The notes beneath the pieces are model-generated. The model saw only the letters and a list, made by a program, of their open reading frames with translations. It searched no databases and was not told the origin of the DNA. A stretch of 64,000 nt of DNA from Hyparrhenia diplandra (lineage: Eukaryota; Streptophyta; Magnoliopsida; Poales; Poaceae), in contig JADLZK010009224.1 in NCBI GenBank assembly GCA_015847255.1, positions 1,426,001 through 1,490,000 on the forward strand. Reading direction: 5' to 3'. This document shows positions 46,559 to 58,391 of this stretch, in pieces. A program made the translations under genes and the position numbers. Each line of letters starts with the position of its first letter. Positions within the stretch are counted from its first letter, which is position 1.

Positions 46559-47317
46559 GTCGCTTGTGTAGAGCGTTCACCTGCTGCTTGTCATCGAGGT
46601 GGCTGCACGCGCCACGTGTGCGAGGGGCGCCTGTGTACTCATCCGCGATTGCTGTCTTCCTCGGCGATGCCCGGCTCGCCAGCCCAATTCGCCGTCTGGC
46701 GGGCGGCGTTCGTTGACGTCTTGGCGCGGCGGCCCAATCTGCCAGCGGTTTCTCCGGGACAGCCTCATGTACCACCGTTGTGCTCCTCCTCTGTGAGATG
46801 ATATGAGGCGTACCAAACTTGTTACGTGGTGGCGTACCTTGTCCCATGAAGAATTGCTCGCGGCGGTTGATCCATGGGAGGATCTTCCCCTTGCCATCAT
46901 ACGTCGGGGAAGGACAGCATGTGCGGACGGAGCGAGGGGCTAGAAGGTGTCCACCGGGGCGGTGGGGGCGGCGCATGCGCCCTAGCGCCGGCGCCGGCTT
47001 CGCCCCTTGTAGCCTTTCATCATGTCCTCGGATCAGCTCTTTGTGACTTGATCGTCAACGTGCTTCTTGCCATCAATCCTTGTCTTGATGAAGTCGCGGG
47101 TTGTGTTCTCCGGCCAGCGTCTTCATGGCAAGATCGCCTCCGCAGGCGTGCTTGATGTTTGGCCTCCTTCGGATCGTTGCTGCTAAGACAACAACGTCGA
47201 GCGGCGTGTCGAGCCTCTTGGTGAAAGCGGTGAACGGTTTCCCAGATTCTTCAGCAGCTTCGCCGTGTCGCCGTCCATGGTGGTGGGTGGATCGAGGTGG
47301 TCTCCGGATACCAAATT

Positions 47318-47879
47318 TGTCGAGAACCCGGCTAGATTGGGCCGGGCGAGGCGAGATCGTCCGGTCGTTGGGCGGTGAGATGGAGGTGGAGGCGGCGGCG
47401 GGCGGGGCGGCGGCGACATGTGGCGGCGAGGGAGCACGGCGGGCGGTGCCGGCGTGCGACAAAAGGAGGAGGGGCGCGTAGTGAGACAAGAGAAGGAAGA
47501 TTGGGATAAATTTTCTTTATTTGCTTGTTGCCCCTGAAGATTACAGAGACCCTTTACTTTTATAGCCCGGCTAGTGGGAGTTGTATAAACCAATCTCTCT
47601 AAAAGGTTTTCTTATAGATTGGAATACCTTCTTACAAGCATATCCTATTTATTTTCCTAATAAGAGTCTTCCTTATAGATGGAATATCCCCTTGCACACC
47701 AAAAAGCCTAAGATAATCCTAGATAATTTCCTCCTTTATTGCTGAATTAATTGCCAAAGAATCCGCGGAAGGGAGGAGGAGGCGGCGGCGGCGGCTTGCC
47801 GGAGTGGTGGCCTGTGGCGCTGGTGCCCCTCGGGCTGGCGGGCCCTGTCCTTCCAGGCCCTATTTCTTGGGTCATGACA
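47318..47879 (-). repeat. 5' LTR (element orientation) of the 3.6-kb element
   Basis: 562-bp LTR followed on the minus strand by the primer-binding site at 47,313-47,301. Confidence 0.9.
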
Positions 47880-48031
47880 ACTTGTCATCTACATATGCGA
47901 TCGACATGCACCAATGAAGTAAAACCCATTTTGATTTTGGACAGATGGGAAAATACTTGCAACTTCTTAAGGTAACCTAGAGAAAGAAATACTTGGAAAT
48001 TTTGATAAATACTAACGACCCATAATAACTA

Positions 48032-48326
48032 GGGAACATATCGGGTGGAAACTATAGCTTTTCGTGAAAACCCGTGCAAACCATGCTAAAAAAGTCGTCT
48101 AAATTCATCAAAAAAAAAATCACACGTGTAGATGATATGATGATACACAATCATGTAAAATATATTGTCGAAAGTCAACGTTTGTTTGTGAGATATTTTA
48201 CAATGCTGTGTATAATCATATCATCTATCTACGAGTGTTATTTTTTTTGGTGAATTTAGATAACTTTTTTTAACCATGGTTTGCACGGGTTTTCACAAGG
48301 TTGTGGTTTTCACATGGTATGTTCCC
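48032..48326. mobile_element. Mutator-like foldback MITE with 9-bp duplication
   Basis: The element begins GGGAACATATC and ends GGTATGTTCCC. Inverted arms more than 100 bp long meet near the middle. It is flanked by a perfect 9-bp duplication, TAATAACTA (48,023-48,031; 48,327-48,335), the size made by Mutator transposases. There is no coding capacity. It inserted just outside the LTR element. Confidence 0.9.
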
Positions 48327-48335
48327 TAATAACTA

Positions 48336-49559
48336 TTCCTACAATGATAAATATTGACTAAATATTGATAACTACTTGTAGGTACTATAAAATATACTGG
48401 AGTCTTTGCTACTTAAAAGATACTGAAAAAATACAGATAACTACTGATAGTTACAGTACATATTGCAGCAGGTAGCCTTCGTGTGTCAATAGCCTTCTAT
48501 TCAAAGGCCACCGTCACAAATAAACTTTCAACAACCACCCATCTTCAAACCCACAAACACTAACAAGTTTCCACTTTTTTTACAAGCTATATATATTGTC
48601 TAAATTCTTTTGTAGATCCTTATAATATGTATACCATCCTAATTTTATCTGAGATAACCATCACAAGGAACTGATCCTCACATCTATACTCATACAGGTT
48701 CTAGAATGGCAGCCTTCTCTAGCCATCCAAAACTCTACACCCCTCTCATTTGAGGACAATATTTCCACTCTCAAAAGCTCCAGAGACTCAAGAGCTTCAA
48801 AAAGCTTCCCCGACTTCCCTGACATATTATATGAAATGACTCAAAAGCCTCAAACAAAAAACCTCACCCCTTGCATATTATATGAAATGACTAACCATCT
48901 TGTGTAGCAACAAGAGAGCCAATGTCTAGTGTTGAAATACTTGCAAGCAAGTCGATATTCGACGAAGTTATAACGCTAACCTAAGTCCCTAAAAATGTAG
49001 GAGATCAACTCATGTGCAGTTCCACACAACTTCCCTGGCTTTTAGCATGCAGTGTTGGTATCTAAATTGGCATTGCCATCGCTAAGTTCTTTTGCATGAG
49101 GGGCTTCACCATCTCCTTCGTGATGTTCAGCAACACTGCCACAACCAAAACACTTTTTTCAGAATGGTCTTTCATCACCACGTACCTTAGAAGGGCCTTC
49201 GACAAAACCATGATGACTTCGCCTCCGCCAACATGTTGGCACGATTGGGCTTCATCGACATCTCCTTCAGCATCTACACGAACATTGCCCCCAAAAAAAA
49301 AAAAATAATTTTTGCAGGAGGGCCTCCACAAACAGCGTCAACGAACATTTGCAACTGGCCTTTACCAATGGCACATCTTCACTCACTACAATGGCTCAAG
49401 CGCCTCCACCTAAATCTAATTTGACTACTATGACTACATCGACAACACCAAACATGGCTAAGGATTTGGACATGAGAGCTAGGAATGGGATTAGGGGGAG
49501 TGCACTGGAGGACAATTCACCCAAAGCACGAAGTATTTAGCCTAGCACTCAAGAAGTGA
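48336..49559. other. Intergenic, no gene seen
   Basis: AT-rich at first, then mixed. ORFs near 49,062-49,540 on both strands show no recognisable domain and low complexity. They may be retroelement remnants. Confidence 0.4.
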
Positions 49560-49990
49560 ACATTTGAAGAGTCAGAGACAAAGACATGTGCACCAAGAAG
49601 ACTCAGAAACAAAGACCTACATGCCAAGGCCTTGGAGATGAAGACTTTCACGCCAAGAAGTCTCGGAGACAAAGACCCCCGTTAAGACTTAGGGGACGAA
49701 GACCACAAGAAAAAGACTCGAGGGCAAAGACATACGTGCCAAGAAGACTCAAAGACAAGTACCTCCATGCCAACAACGCCTTTGTAACGTAAGACCACCA
49801 TGCCAAGAAGACTCGGAGACAAAGACCTGCATGCTAAGACTCGGAGACGAAGACCTCTACACCAAGAAGAGTCAGAAACAAAGGCTCACACATCAAGGAC
49901 AACTTAGAGACACACCTGCGTTCTAAGAGGATATTGGAGGGAAAGGCCTCCGGAATGAAGACCTACAAATCAAGAAGTTCCTGGAGATAA
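49560..49990. repeat. Degenerate minisatellite (AAGAAGACTC...AAAGAC type)
   Basis: A unit of roughly 35-45 bp built on GCCAAGAAGACTCGGAGACAA recurs about ten times with many changes. Nearby low-complexity ORFs come from this repeat. Confidence 0.7.
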
Positions 49991-50399
49991 AGACCAGAGC
50001 ATTAAGCAAAGTCGATGAGTCAAGCATCAGAAGGCGCGGAAGCCCAAAGATCAAGAAATCTAGAGATAAGGCACCTGGAGCTAAAAGCCTTGAGAATTAG
50101 ATCATGTATAGGTTAGAGAATTGTACATTCTCTTTTCTCCGTGCCTTTCCCACAGGATTTTTGGGACGGAGTTATTAGTGAGGCATGCATATACGGGTTC
50201 CGAAGGGCGATCCTTGCAACCAAGGTTTCAGTTGTATTGTACCTCTTCTTGTATGAATATCTACTAGGTCATGTAGTACCAACCATAACCTAGTATCTGA
50301 GTGGCAACTGGTGGGGAGCCCATGTGCAATATGGGGCAACTCACCCCTGAAGGGGTTGTTCCATGAAGGATAAGTCAAAAATCATGATTAAAGATCTAA

Positions 50400-50800
50400 G
50401 GTCAAGGCCAAGATGGTGGAGGCCTGAAGAAGAATCACGGCGGAGGCCCCCAAAAACGATAGAGGCCTGAAAGAAGAACCATGGTGGAGGCCCCCCAAGG
50501 TGATGTGTGCCTTGAAGGACCACGGTGGAGGCACCCAAGACATCAAAGGCCTAGAAGATGGATAGATGGTAGAGGCCTAGAAGAAGGACCATGGTGGAGG
50601 CCCGTAAGAAGGCGGAGGTCTAGAAGAAGAGCCATAGCGGAGGTTGCCCTTAGTATGACAGAGGGCCCAGGATGAAGCCACTAGTGGAGGTTGCCCCTAG
50701 TATGGGGGAGGCCTGAAAGGAAGGCAGAAGTGGAGGTTTCCATTAGTATCGCGGAGGCTCGGATTGAAGAAAATACAGCGGAGGTCTTCCCTCGGTCTGC
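50400..50800. repeat. Degenerate minisatellite (GGTGGAGGCC type)
   Basis: Units of about 35-45 bp built on GGCCTAGAAGAAGGACCATG and GTGGAGGCCC recur about ten times. It is distinct in sequence from the array at 49,560-49,990 but similar in style, and the two may have sat in one large retroelement. Confidence 0.7.
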
Positions 50801-51072
50801 TGAGGTTCGGATCTAGAGGCGGTTTGTGTGGCAGTAGGCCAACGTGGGCTCCCAGTGGGCCTTTGATGATCACGAGCGACAGCCCATGAGACAAGGCGGT
50901 TGATCAAGGAGAAGTCCCAAGACGTCCCTCGAGAACCTTGTACTACGTAGGAGGTTTCCCTACTTTTTTTTTGAGCATTATATACCACATACTTTTGGAT
51001 TGCACATGAGTTTATTGTACTGTGAGTAGCCACAACTAGTAGTAACACCCTTTGTATTTTGATGATAGACAT

Positions 51073-54000
51073 TTAAGCAGGGACATGCTTCAGGAACAGG
51101 GAGGCGATGAGACTTTGGTGGTTGCCGCTGTATGTGAAGGCATCATCACCGTTGCAGTAGAGGACTTCACAAATCCTGGCATGGTTCATCACTGCGAACT
51201 GCACTAACGGCAGCAGCTCTCGGTCTATCTCCATGCACGTGCGGTTCATCCTCTTCCATGCTTCGTCTGCCATTACTCTGAGAGCTGTTGCAGCCTCATC
51301 GCCTGTAGTGCAATGCTCCTTCATATAGCAGTCCAAAGAACTGACAACATCCATCTTTCTTTTCCCTCTCTGCACACACAAATGTGTCTACATTAATCCA
51401 AGCTCAAGGTATCTTCATCTAGCAAGCTAAGCCTTACAAATACAGAACTTATAACACTATATGTATCTTCTAGAAAATAGACGTATATACCTTGTAAGCA
51501 GCAATATCATTAAGGAAACGTCCTATCTCTCCAAGGTCGTGGACAAAGTCGGGAACGTCTCTCGCCCACTCGAATGCTTTATTTGTTGCCTCGTGACCAG
51601 CAGCCATTAGTATCGCCAGGGCTGAGAAGGATGCACCTATGGTCACTGTAGAAACGACTACCTGCTCTCTGAAACTCGGCACGTAATTCTCATGACACCA
51701 TTTGGCCTCCTCGAGGTAATATTTTGACAAAGATACAAACTGTAACAACAAAGACATGATTGGACTTCTTAAATGAATTAAAATAACTTACATGCATGAA
51801 ATACCATTAATCTAAACATATATTTGTCCAGGTGTTACTTCTTTTTCGGACATAAGGCAAACGGTACTTTTCATCCGGTTCCAGTGCATCCTCCAACTCT
51901 GTATAAGTACTCAATATTTTCATGTACAACGTGTGCAGGTATTCAGGTATATTGGAAATTGCACTCTCGTCCCATCTGCAAATTACCCATTCTTCGTTAA
52001 GCTATGTGTACTGTAACACACAATCATGGATCTGAGCGAAAGACAACGGATTCTTAGTAAGCAATGTAGGTAGACAAGAAATATAGAATTAAACTGAATA
52101 TTGGTAAACTACCTTTCCAGAGCTTGATGAAATTTTTGCATTCGTCGATGGTGGCATGGACATCAAAGGTATCATCCATTAAGAGCGCTAATGCTAATAG
52201 CTTGGAAAATATTATACGTGCGCGAGAGTTTTCCTCCCCGTTCAACATTGCGAAGCCCCAAAAGTATATGTCAACCCCGCGGTTCCGTGCATAGGTTAGC
52301 TTGACATTCTCGTAGAGCTCTTTCCACCAGCTTAAGGTAATAATAAATCCACATCAGTAGCAAAACTGTAGAAATATATACTACAATAAAAGGATGCATA
52401 TGAGTACTAACACATTAACAATAAGAAAATTTTGACAGGCCTGGAACCGACAGATCGAAATGTAAGCATTTTTTCGTCTCAAAAAAAAAAAAAATGTAAG
52501 CATTTTTTTTTACTTTAACAGATCGCTTTTGATCATTCATCTCATTCCTAAAAATGTATAAAAATATTATTTATTTTGTTATGATATGATTTTATCATTA
52601 GATTAAATTTCAATATAATATGTTTGTTTTTATATTCTCACATCTTTTTCAATAAGACGAATGGTAAAACGTGAAGTTTAAAAGTCAACAAATTTTTATA
52701 TTTCTGGGTAGAGGTAGTATTATTTAATGGTAGTTGTGTTTTCCGCATATAAAACTACATCAATAGCTATGTCCAATGTAATTACATGAGATGGAATTTG
52801 GAATATGCCATGAAAAATCAAACAAAATTATATAATTTTATTGTCTCTCCTAAAAATCCATGACTGAGATTGATTTCTTATCTGACATCCTATGGTAGAG
52901 TGTAAGAGAAATGATTTGCGACTACAAGAAAAGAGCCCATTTATAGTTAGTACAAAACAACATATAGTTCAACCTGATATTCTTCACGACAACACGGTCT
53001 AGTTAATTTGCTGCACGAATGGGTTGTAATATTATAATTCAATGTAGTCTTATCATAGGCCCTGTTTGGATCCACTACACTAAATTTGGTATATGAAACA
53101 TTTTATAAAAATGGTTTATGAAGAAAAACTAGATAGGGATGCTTGGAGACAAGTTTTTTCTTTTCTAATGACATGTCTGCCCCTTCCCTCTAATTAACTA
53201 GTGCAGTGGCAAAGCCTCGTAAATATCCAAAAAGTTTGAAGGTCAACACGTATTTTACCGGACAAAAACTGGTTTTATAGGCTAATGAACTGTATGTCTA
53301 GTTTTTTTACTAGAAAAAAACTACCCGTTTGGAGTTCTTTTTAATTTATTATAAATTAGGTGGATCCAAACAGGACCTTAGTCTTCATTTGAATTGATTG
53401 AAACGTACAAGCCCTTTGCAATTAGAGATGAAACATATAAGGCAAAGGCCATCATGTAGATCTATGTTTTTTTCATGTGTCCTTTTCCTAACTCAGTAGT
53501 ATTTAGTGTCTAGATTACTCTAAAAATGATTTAATATGTCTTAATTAACCATTAACATGAGATTTTTTTCTATGGTCGATCAATATAACTCCCTCCACTT
53601 CTTTTTATATAATCTATCACTTTTTAGCCTCCAATTTTTTAAAAGTAGCTATCATTCTCATTTCTCGATATACCTTTCTCTCTTCCATATACACATGTCG
53701 ATCCTTATAGCTCTCTTTCTTGTTTTCTACGCGCCAACCTTTTTTCACCTTTTTTAATTCTCATGCCTGTATCAAAAAGTCATACTCCCTATGTTCTAAA
53801 TTATAGTTCACTTTGGCTTTTCTAAATATATTTTTGTACTATGTATCTAGACATAGTATATAACTAGGTGCATAGCAAAATCAAAGCAAAAGTGAACTAC
53901 AATTTGGAACGGAGGGAGTACTAGTTAACAAATGGATAGAGTACGAGTTTGGACTTACAGGCAGAAGGCCTGGAGTTCTTTGAGGTGGATTAACCTATTG

Positions 54001-55302
54001 ATGTTATAGGTCAGCCTTGAAAGCTCCAGCAGCGTAGTGTTGTGCGCCTCTTCCTGCTCGTACTCGCTGATGTAGTGCATGGTCTCCAATGGACGCAAGT
54101 AACGGGGGAGTGGAATGTCGAGGGCTCGGGAGATCTGATCCACCAGAGGAGACTTGAGGCGGCCTTTCATAGCCTTGAGGTGGTACCGGGTGAATTTAAT
54201 TGCATCGTCAAGAGCATTCTCGCCAGGCAGTGCCATGTAAGCCCCATTGTACAGGCTGAGCATCCCCCTCGGGTCGCTGGTCAAAGCAAGGATGAAATTA
54301 CCCGTGCCATCTCTAAACTTGTCAAACACATCTGGAAGCAAATTAGAGAAAAGCTTCTGTAAAATACAGCTCATCCTTTGTCATTCATACATTTTTTAAG
54401 AAAGGTAGAGTCCTATTTAGCAGAAGTTCCAGGCAGTTGCGGATGGAAAATTATGGTTACCTGGGGAAACCCAAAATCCATGTTGCCGAAGCAGACGAAA
54501 CCGAAGGGCAACCATGTGAAGTTCTTTTGAGTTGTCAAATTCTTGCTCCTGGCAGTAGACACGTCTTAGCGCCACCTCAATCTCCTCTAGGAAGTGATTG
54601 TCTATGCCGAGGCGTTCGAGTGTGTCGACCAAAGTTATTGTCTCGGCAGCACTCATGTCATTACCGGCCTCAAACATACGACGTACGTCCTCCTTGAGAT
54701 GCTCCGCTTTCTCTTTCATGCTCTCATTGGACATCTGTATGAACAGATAAATAAACCACAACTGTTCTATTTTTTCTCGCTTGTTATTAGGACAAGCAAG
54801 AAGCTAGCATAAATTTGCAGTAGCAAGTTTACCCCAATGATACAAAAAAAAAAAAAAAGAATGAAGCTCTTTGGTCCAATAAAAACTATGTACATGAATG
54901 AATGAATGAAGATAAATGCATGCCTGCAAGGTTGGAGGGGTGTGTGTGATAAAGAAGTCACCCCACACGCATGGTTGAAAGGGGCTATCTTCGGCACTCA
55001 CGGTCACGTTCATTGGGCCACGGATATCCTCCTGGTAGCTGCAATTTTTCTTGGTGGTAGCCGCAGTTTTTCTTGCAATACTGAGAGTAGTGTTTCTAAC
55101 GGGGAGCCTAAGAGCATGTTGATATGAGTTTGTAATTTTGTATATGGCAAATTAAAACGAGAGGGGAAGTAATTAATACCGAGATTGCCACGCCATCTGC
55201 GCACCGCAGCACGCCCCTGCTGGAAGCGCTGCCATGGAGCTCCACCGCGTTGGGTTCATAGTCATAGAACGAAGCTGTGTTCTTTGTGTTGCAATGATGC
55301 AT
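51073..55302 (-). CDS. TPS2, sesquiterpene-synthase-like gene (two frameshifts)
   Basis: Tandem paralogue of TPS1 with matching exons: second exon ending CVWGDFFITHTPPTLQ, then MSNESM (start about 54,734), 54,331-53,959, 52,330-52,113, 51,975-51,839, 51,739-51,491 and 51,369-51,073. It has RNR, DDTFD and LNDIAAYK like TPS1. Exon 4 is intact here. A T5 run at 52,133-52,137 (TPS1 has six) and a T5 run at 51,842-51,846 (TPS1 has four) shift the frame before and after exon 6, so about 50 codons between them are out of frame with a stop. The donor after the second of these is GTAACA rather than GTGAGT. A TATA box lies at 55,327-55,332. The first-exon frame is uncertain. Confidence 0.85.
53058..53377. 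mobile_element. MITE in TPS2 intron, shared with TPS1
   Basis: The ends GGCCCTGTTTGGATCCA and, inverted, GGTCCTGTTTGGATCCA enclose about 320 bp. The left part matches 40,731 onward in TPS1, so the insertion is older than the duplication. The target duplication is unclear. Confidence 0.7.
53785..53918. mobile_element. Stowaway-type MITE in TPS2 intron
   Basis: The 134-bp element starts CTCCCTATGTTCTAAATTA and ends TTTGGAACGGAGGGAG, flanked by TA on both sides (53,783-53,784; 53,919-53,920). This is the classic Stowaway (Tc1/mariner) form. It is absent from the matching TPS1 intron, so it is younger than the duplication. Confidence 0.93.
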
Positions 55303-55399
55303 CTTGCTCTGCTGTATAAGCCTCCATTTATAGATGGAGCTTTGATTAGCACAGGAACCAGAATCAGCATGATAAATCCGATTGACTAGGGATTATAGT

Positions 55400-55614
55400 T
55401 AGGAATTGTTTCGTTCGTGAAAAGTAAAGTCCAATCTTTTAACATATGCATGGAGCATTAATTGTAGGTAAAAAATAACTAATTGCACAGTTTAGTTGGA
55501 AAGCTTGAGACAAATCTTTTTTGAGATTAATTAGTCCATGATAAGACAATAATTATCAAATATAAATAAAAAAGTGCTACAGTAGCCCAGCAAATTTTCA
55601 CCAACTAAACACCC
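55400..55614. mobile_element. MITE in TPS2 promoter
   Basis: About 215 bp, with a right end reading GGGGTGTTTAGTTGGTG on the minus strand. The left end is decayed. Internal text TGTAGGTAAAAAATAACTAA is shared with the MITE at 18,529. TPS1 has no insert at the matching place (near 43,905). It lies about 70-290 bp upstream of the TPS2 TATA box. Confidence 0.6.
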
Positions 55615-55624
55615 CTAATTAATT

Positions 55625-55890
55625 GGAGTGGTGATGAGTTATCAATGGCAAATTGGCACGTTCCCCAAGGTCCGATCTGTCGTCCTTGCTCTGGCAAGGC
55701 GGCAGCTCGCTTGGAGGAGCCCACGTGGGCTGTGTCGCTGTTGATCACTCAGCACAGCAAAAGCCCCGTCGGTGAGCTAGGAGCAGCTGAGATGTTGATC
55801 GATCGCCGGTCAATTACGCACGCTAGAGATTTCATTGAGAAAGAGTATCACGAGAGTACGCACAGCTAGCAAAACAACAAGCCAATCACT
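55625..55890 (-). promoter_or_regulatory. TPS2 upstream region, duplicated with TPS1
   Basis: Matches 43,900-44,165 over most of its length, with short indels. It marks the 5' edge of the TPS duplication unit. No specific sites are assigned. Confidence 0.6.
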
Positions 55891-55949
55891 AAAGAAGTCC
55901 ATCAAAGAATTCGGAACCTTTCCCAGATTCCAGATGTCCTTAACCATAC

Positions 55950-56210
55950 CCCTTGTTCCTTGTCAAAAAAAAAAAAAAAAAAAACCCAAACCATCTTTGC
56001 TATATGGCAGTGAAAGAAGAGATGATCAACTGATTCTAGACGATCACAAATACAGCAATCCCTGAGCCTCTCCATCCCCACTTACTTAGAGCTTGGCCCA
56101 CTTGCCATAAGAAAACCTTGATTTTTAATGGAATTTTGCATTTCCCAGATGAACTTTGCTTTCTTACTTGGCATGCCCCTATCAGTCAAGAAACGATACA
56201 AGGACTTAGT
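55950..56210 (-). pseudogene. LINE-type zf-RVT remnant
   Basis: On the minus strand a piece reads RDCCICDRLESVDHLFFHC, with the Cys/His spacing of the zf-RVT region that follows the reverse transcriptase in plant LINE-like proteins. Upstream, FIWEMQNSIKNQGFLM fits the same region after one frame change. It breaks off at an A/T run at about 55,965-55,984. It is a fragment only. Confidence 0.6.
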
Positions 56211-56220
56211 TCTGTACTTT

Positions 56221-56731
56221 TTTGATTTATTTATCTAAAGCCCACACCGCGGGGGAATGACCCCCGGCACCTCAAGGGCCCACCCGGTCGGGCCGCGACC
56301 TTGGGGAGCTCGGTCCACGACGCAGGAGTGTGGATCAAGGCATCAGACTCCACATGCCGTACAACATCCGAGGATATCTCGAAGACGGAGATCTAATAGG
56401 ATAGACTCATATCCCGGAAAAATCTTATAACAGATCGTATCCTACCCGACCTTTTAGTTTCAATTTGTAACCCTACCCCCAGCTATATAAAGGCGGGTAG
56501 GGACATCCCACAATTCATTGGCATCATTGTAACACCAACCATCATAATAACAGAGAGCAGGACGTAGGGGTTTTATGTCGATCGTGGCGTCCAGAACCTG
56601 GGTAAACCTCGTGTCTTGCCTCTCTGTTTACCGGCTAGATCTTGGTCTCGCGCACCTCGCCGGATCAATCTACCATCGTGGGCTACCCCTCGGTGGACTG
56701 TTGATCATCTTTCATCGATAGTTGGCGCGCC
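56221..56731 (+). mobile_element. LTR fragment with TATA box and primer-binding site
   Basis: A TATA box (GCTATATAAAGGCGGG, near 56,484-56,499) and a leader lead to GTTGGCGCGCC at 56,721-56,731, a primer-binding-like word at the usual place after a Ty3/gypsy LTR. It is cut there by the next LTR. The 5' part of this LTR is missing or not recognisable. Confidence 0.55.
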
Positions 56732-58391
56732 TGTTGACGGTAACCAACTACAAAACAAATACTGTAAACATACACCAAAACAATCTAGAGATAGGGATTA
56801 TAAATTAACAAATTCCATAGTTTTGGTGTATACTTGGCTTTGCACGTACAACTCAAGTGTATGTGCATTTTGGGCCAAAATACAAGGAAAAGAAGAATAA
56901 AAACAATAAATAGAAAAAGGCCCAAAGGAGACAAATGGCAAGCCAAGCCAACTTACCTCGGTCAGGCCACAAACTTAGGTTTTCCACACCGACACCGGGC
57001 CCAAGACAACGAAAAAAGGACGACACGTCAAAGCCGGGCGGATTGGGGCCAACCCGTGGTGCGACCGCACATTAGGGTGCGACCGCACTCGATCCTGACC
57101 GGTGGGCCTGAGCCGGCGCGTGGCGGTTCATTTACTCCGAGGAATGTCGGTAGCACTGTTGGCCAGGTGCGGTGAACCTCCAAACCGCCTATTCTTGGTC
57201 GGTTTGGCCATAATGGGGGTGGAGGACATTTTCCAAAGACCCCCTACACTCAAGCTATAAAAGGAGGGCCTCTACCTCTCCCCTCAAGACACACAACAAG
57301 GAGAATTCAGCACACTTGAGCAAGAGAGTAGATTAGTCTTCTTTTCTTCTTCCAATTCTAGAGTGTGAGAGAGGGAAAAGCTAGAAGGAAACTTTGCTCC
57401 TTCTACTTGGAGTTGTCGGAGTGCCCTCGGTGGTCTCATGGGTTCCTAGGAGGTCGGAGTGCCGGACTTTGTCGGCACCGCGACGCTTTGTACCTCTACA
57501 AGCTTCTTACATTTTGGTGAGCAAGCTTGTGATTATCTTTCGCTTATTGTCTTTTGAAGCATATTATCTTAAGTTGTTATAAACTTTTGGGATCGGGTAG
57601 ATTGTCTCGTAAGAGTGTTAGTTCTTGGTGAAGGAACTCTTTTGACAGGGGAACCTTGGCCAACATCAAGAATCGTGACCAATAGTGCAAACGTGGTGTT
57701 TGGACTAGTGTTTACCTACCTTTTTATGAGCAGCATCCACGGTCGTGGGGGGTAGGCGGCAAAGTGTCGTGACAGACCTTGTCCGTCCCTTGTAATCCCC
57801 CTCGTTCGGGTGTGACGTAGAGCTAATTGCCGACACCGCCCGGTATTGGGCGTGGGCCGTGCCAGTAAGGAGATAACAACGCCGAGAAATCCCTCGCCTG
57901 GAAATCTAAGCCCATAAAGATACCTCACTACTCACGAACATAACCTTGCCTTGGGTAGACACAGCCGAAAGCCCTCTGCGCTACCGTCCTTGCAAATTAT
58001 ACGATACCACGCTTACCACGGGTGAAGTGCTACAACGGTATTTCCGGGCGCTTATGACTTTTCGCTTTCGCTAAGAAACACCAACAAGCCCCCTCCGTCG
58101 CTAACAAATATGCCGTTTCCGTGTGTCTAGATTATCTCCTAAAAAGAAAAATACAAAAATAGTTCCTACCCATGGAGCAACCCACCTTTACAAATCCTAT
58201 CCGCTCCTAAGGGCGAGCTCAGAGAACCACGCCCGTCTGCGAAGCCAATCACAGCTTTCGTGATTATGAGCTCCGCCACGGCTTTATAGCCATGGTTCAG
58301 GTCCCGAGCCTTTTCGGGCTCGGAATATGAAAACCCTTATTATCACCTACGGGAGTTTGAGCAGCTCTATGCATGCCTGACAATTGCGGGC

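Larger units (their letters stand above)
44240..47879 (-). mobile_element. Non-autonomous Ty3/gypsy-like LTR retrotransposon (3.6 kb)
   Basis: Two ~555-bp LTRs (44,240-44,790 and 47,318-47,879) start TGTC and end TGATA/TGACA, flanked by the perfect 5-bp duplication ACTTG (44,235-44,239; 47,880-47,884). On the minus strand a primer-binding site TGGTATCCGGAGA (47,313-47,301) resembles the initiator-tRNA-Met type. A purine tract (GAAGAAGAGGGGAGA) abuts the other LTR at 44,791. Inside are remnants of gag and protease but no reverse transcriptase or integrase, so it must have moved with help from another element. It lies between the two TPS genes. Confidence 0.92.

Noticed and set aside
46434..46976. 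180-codon minus-strand ORF overlapping gag
   Set aside because: Arg/Pro-rich shadow of the gag region in another frame.
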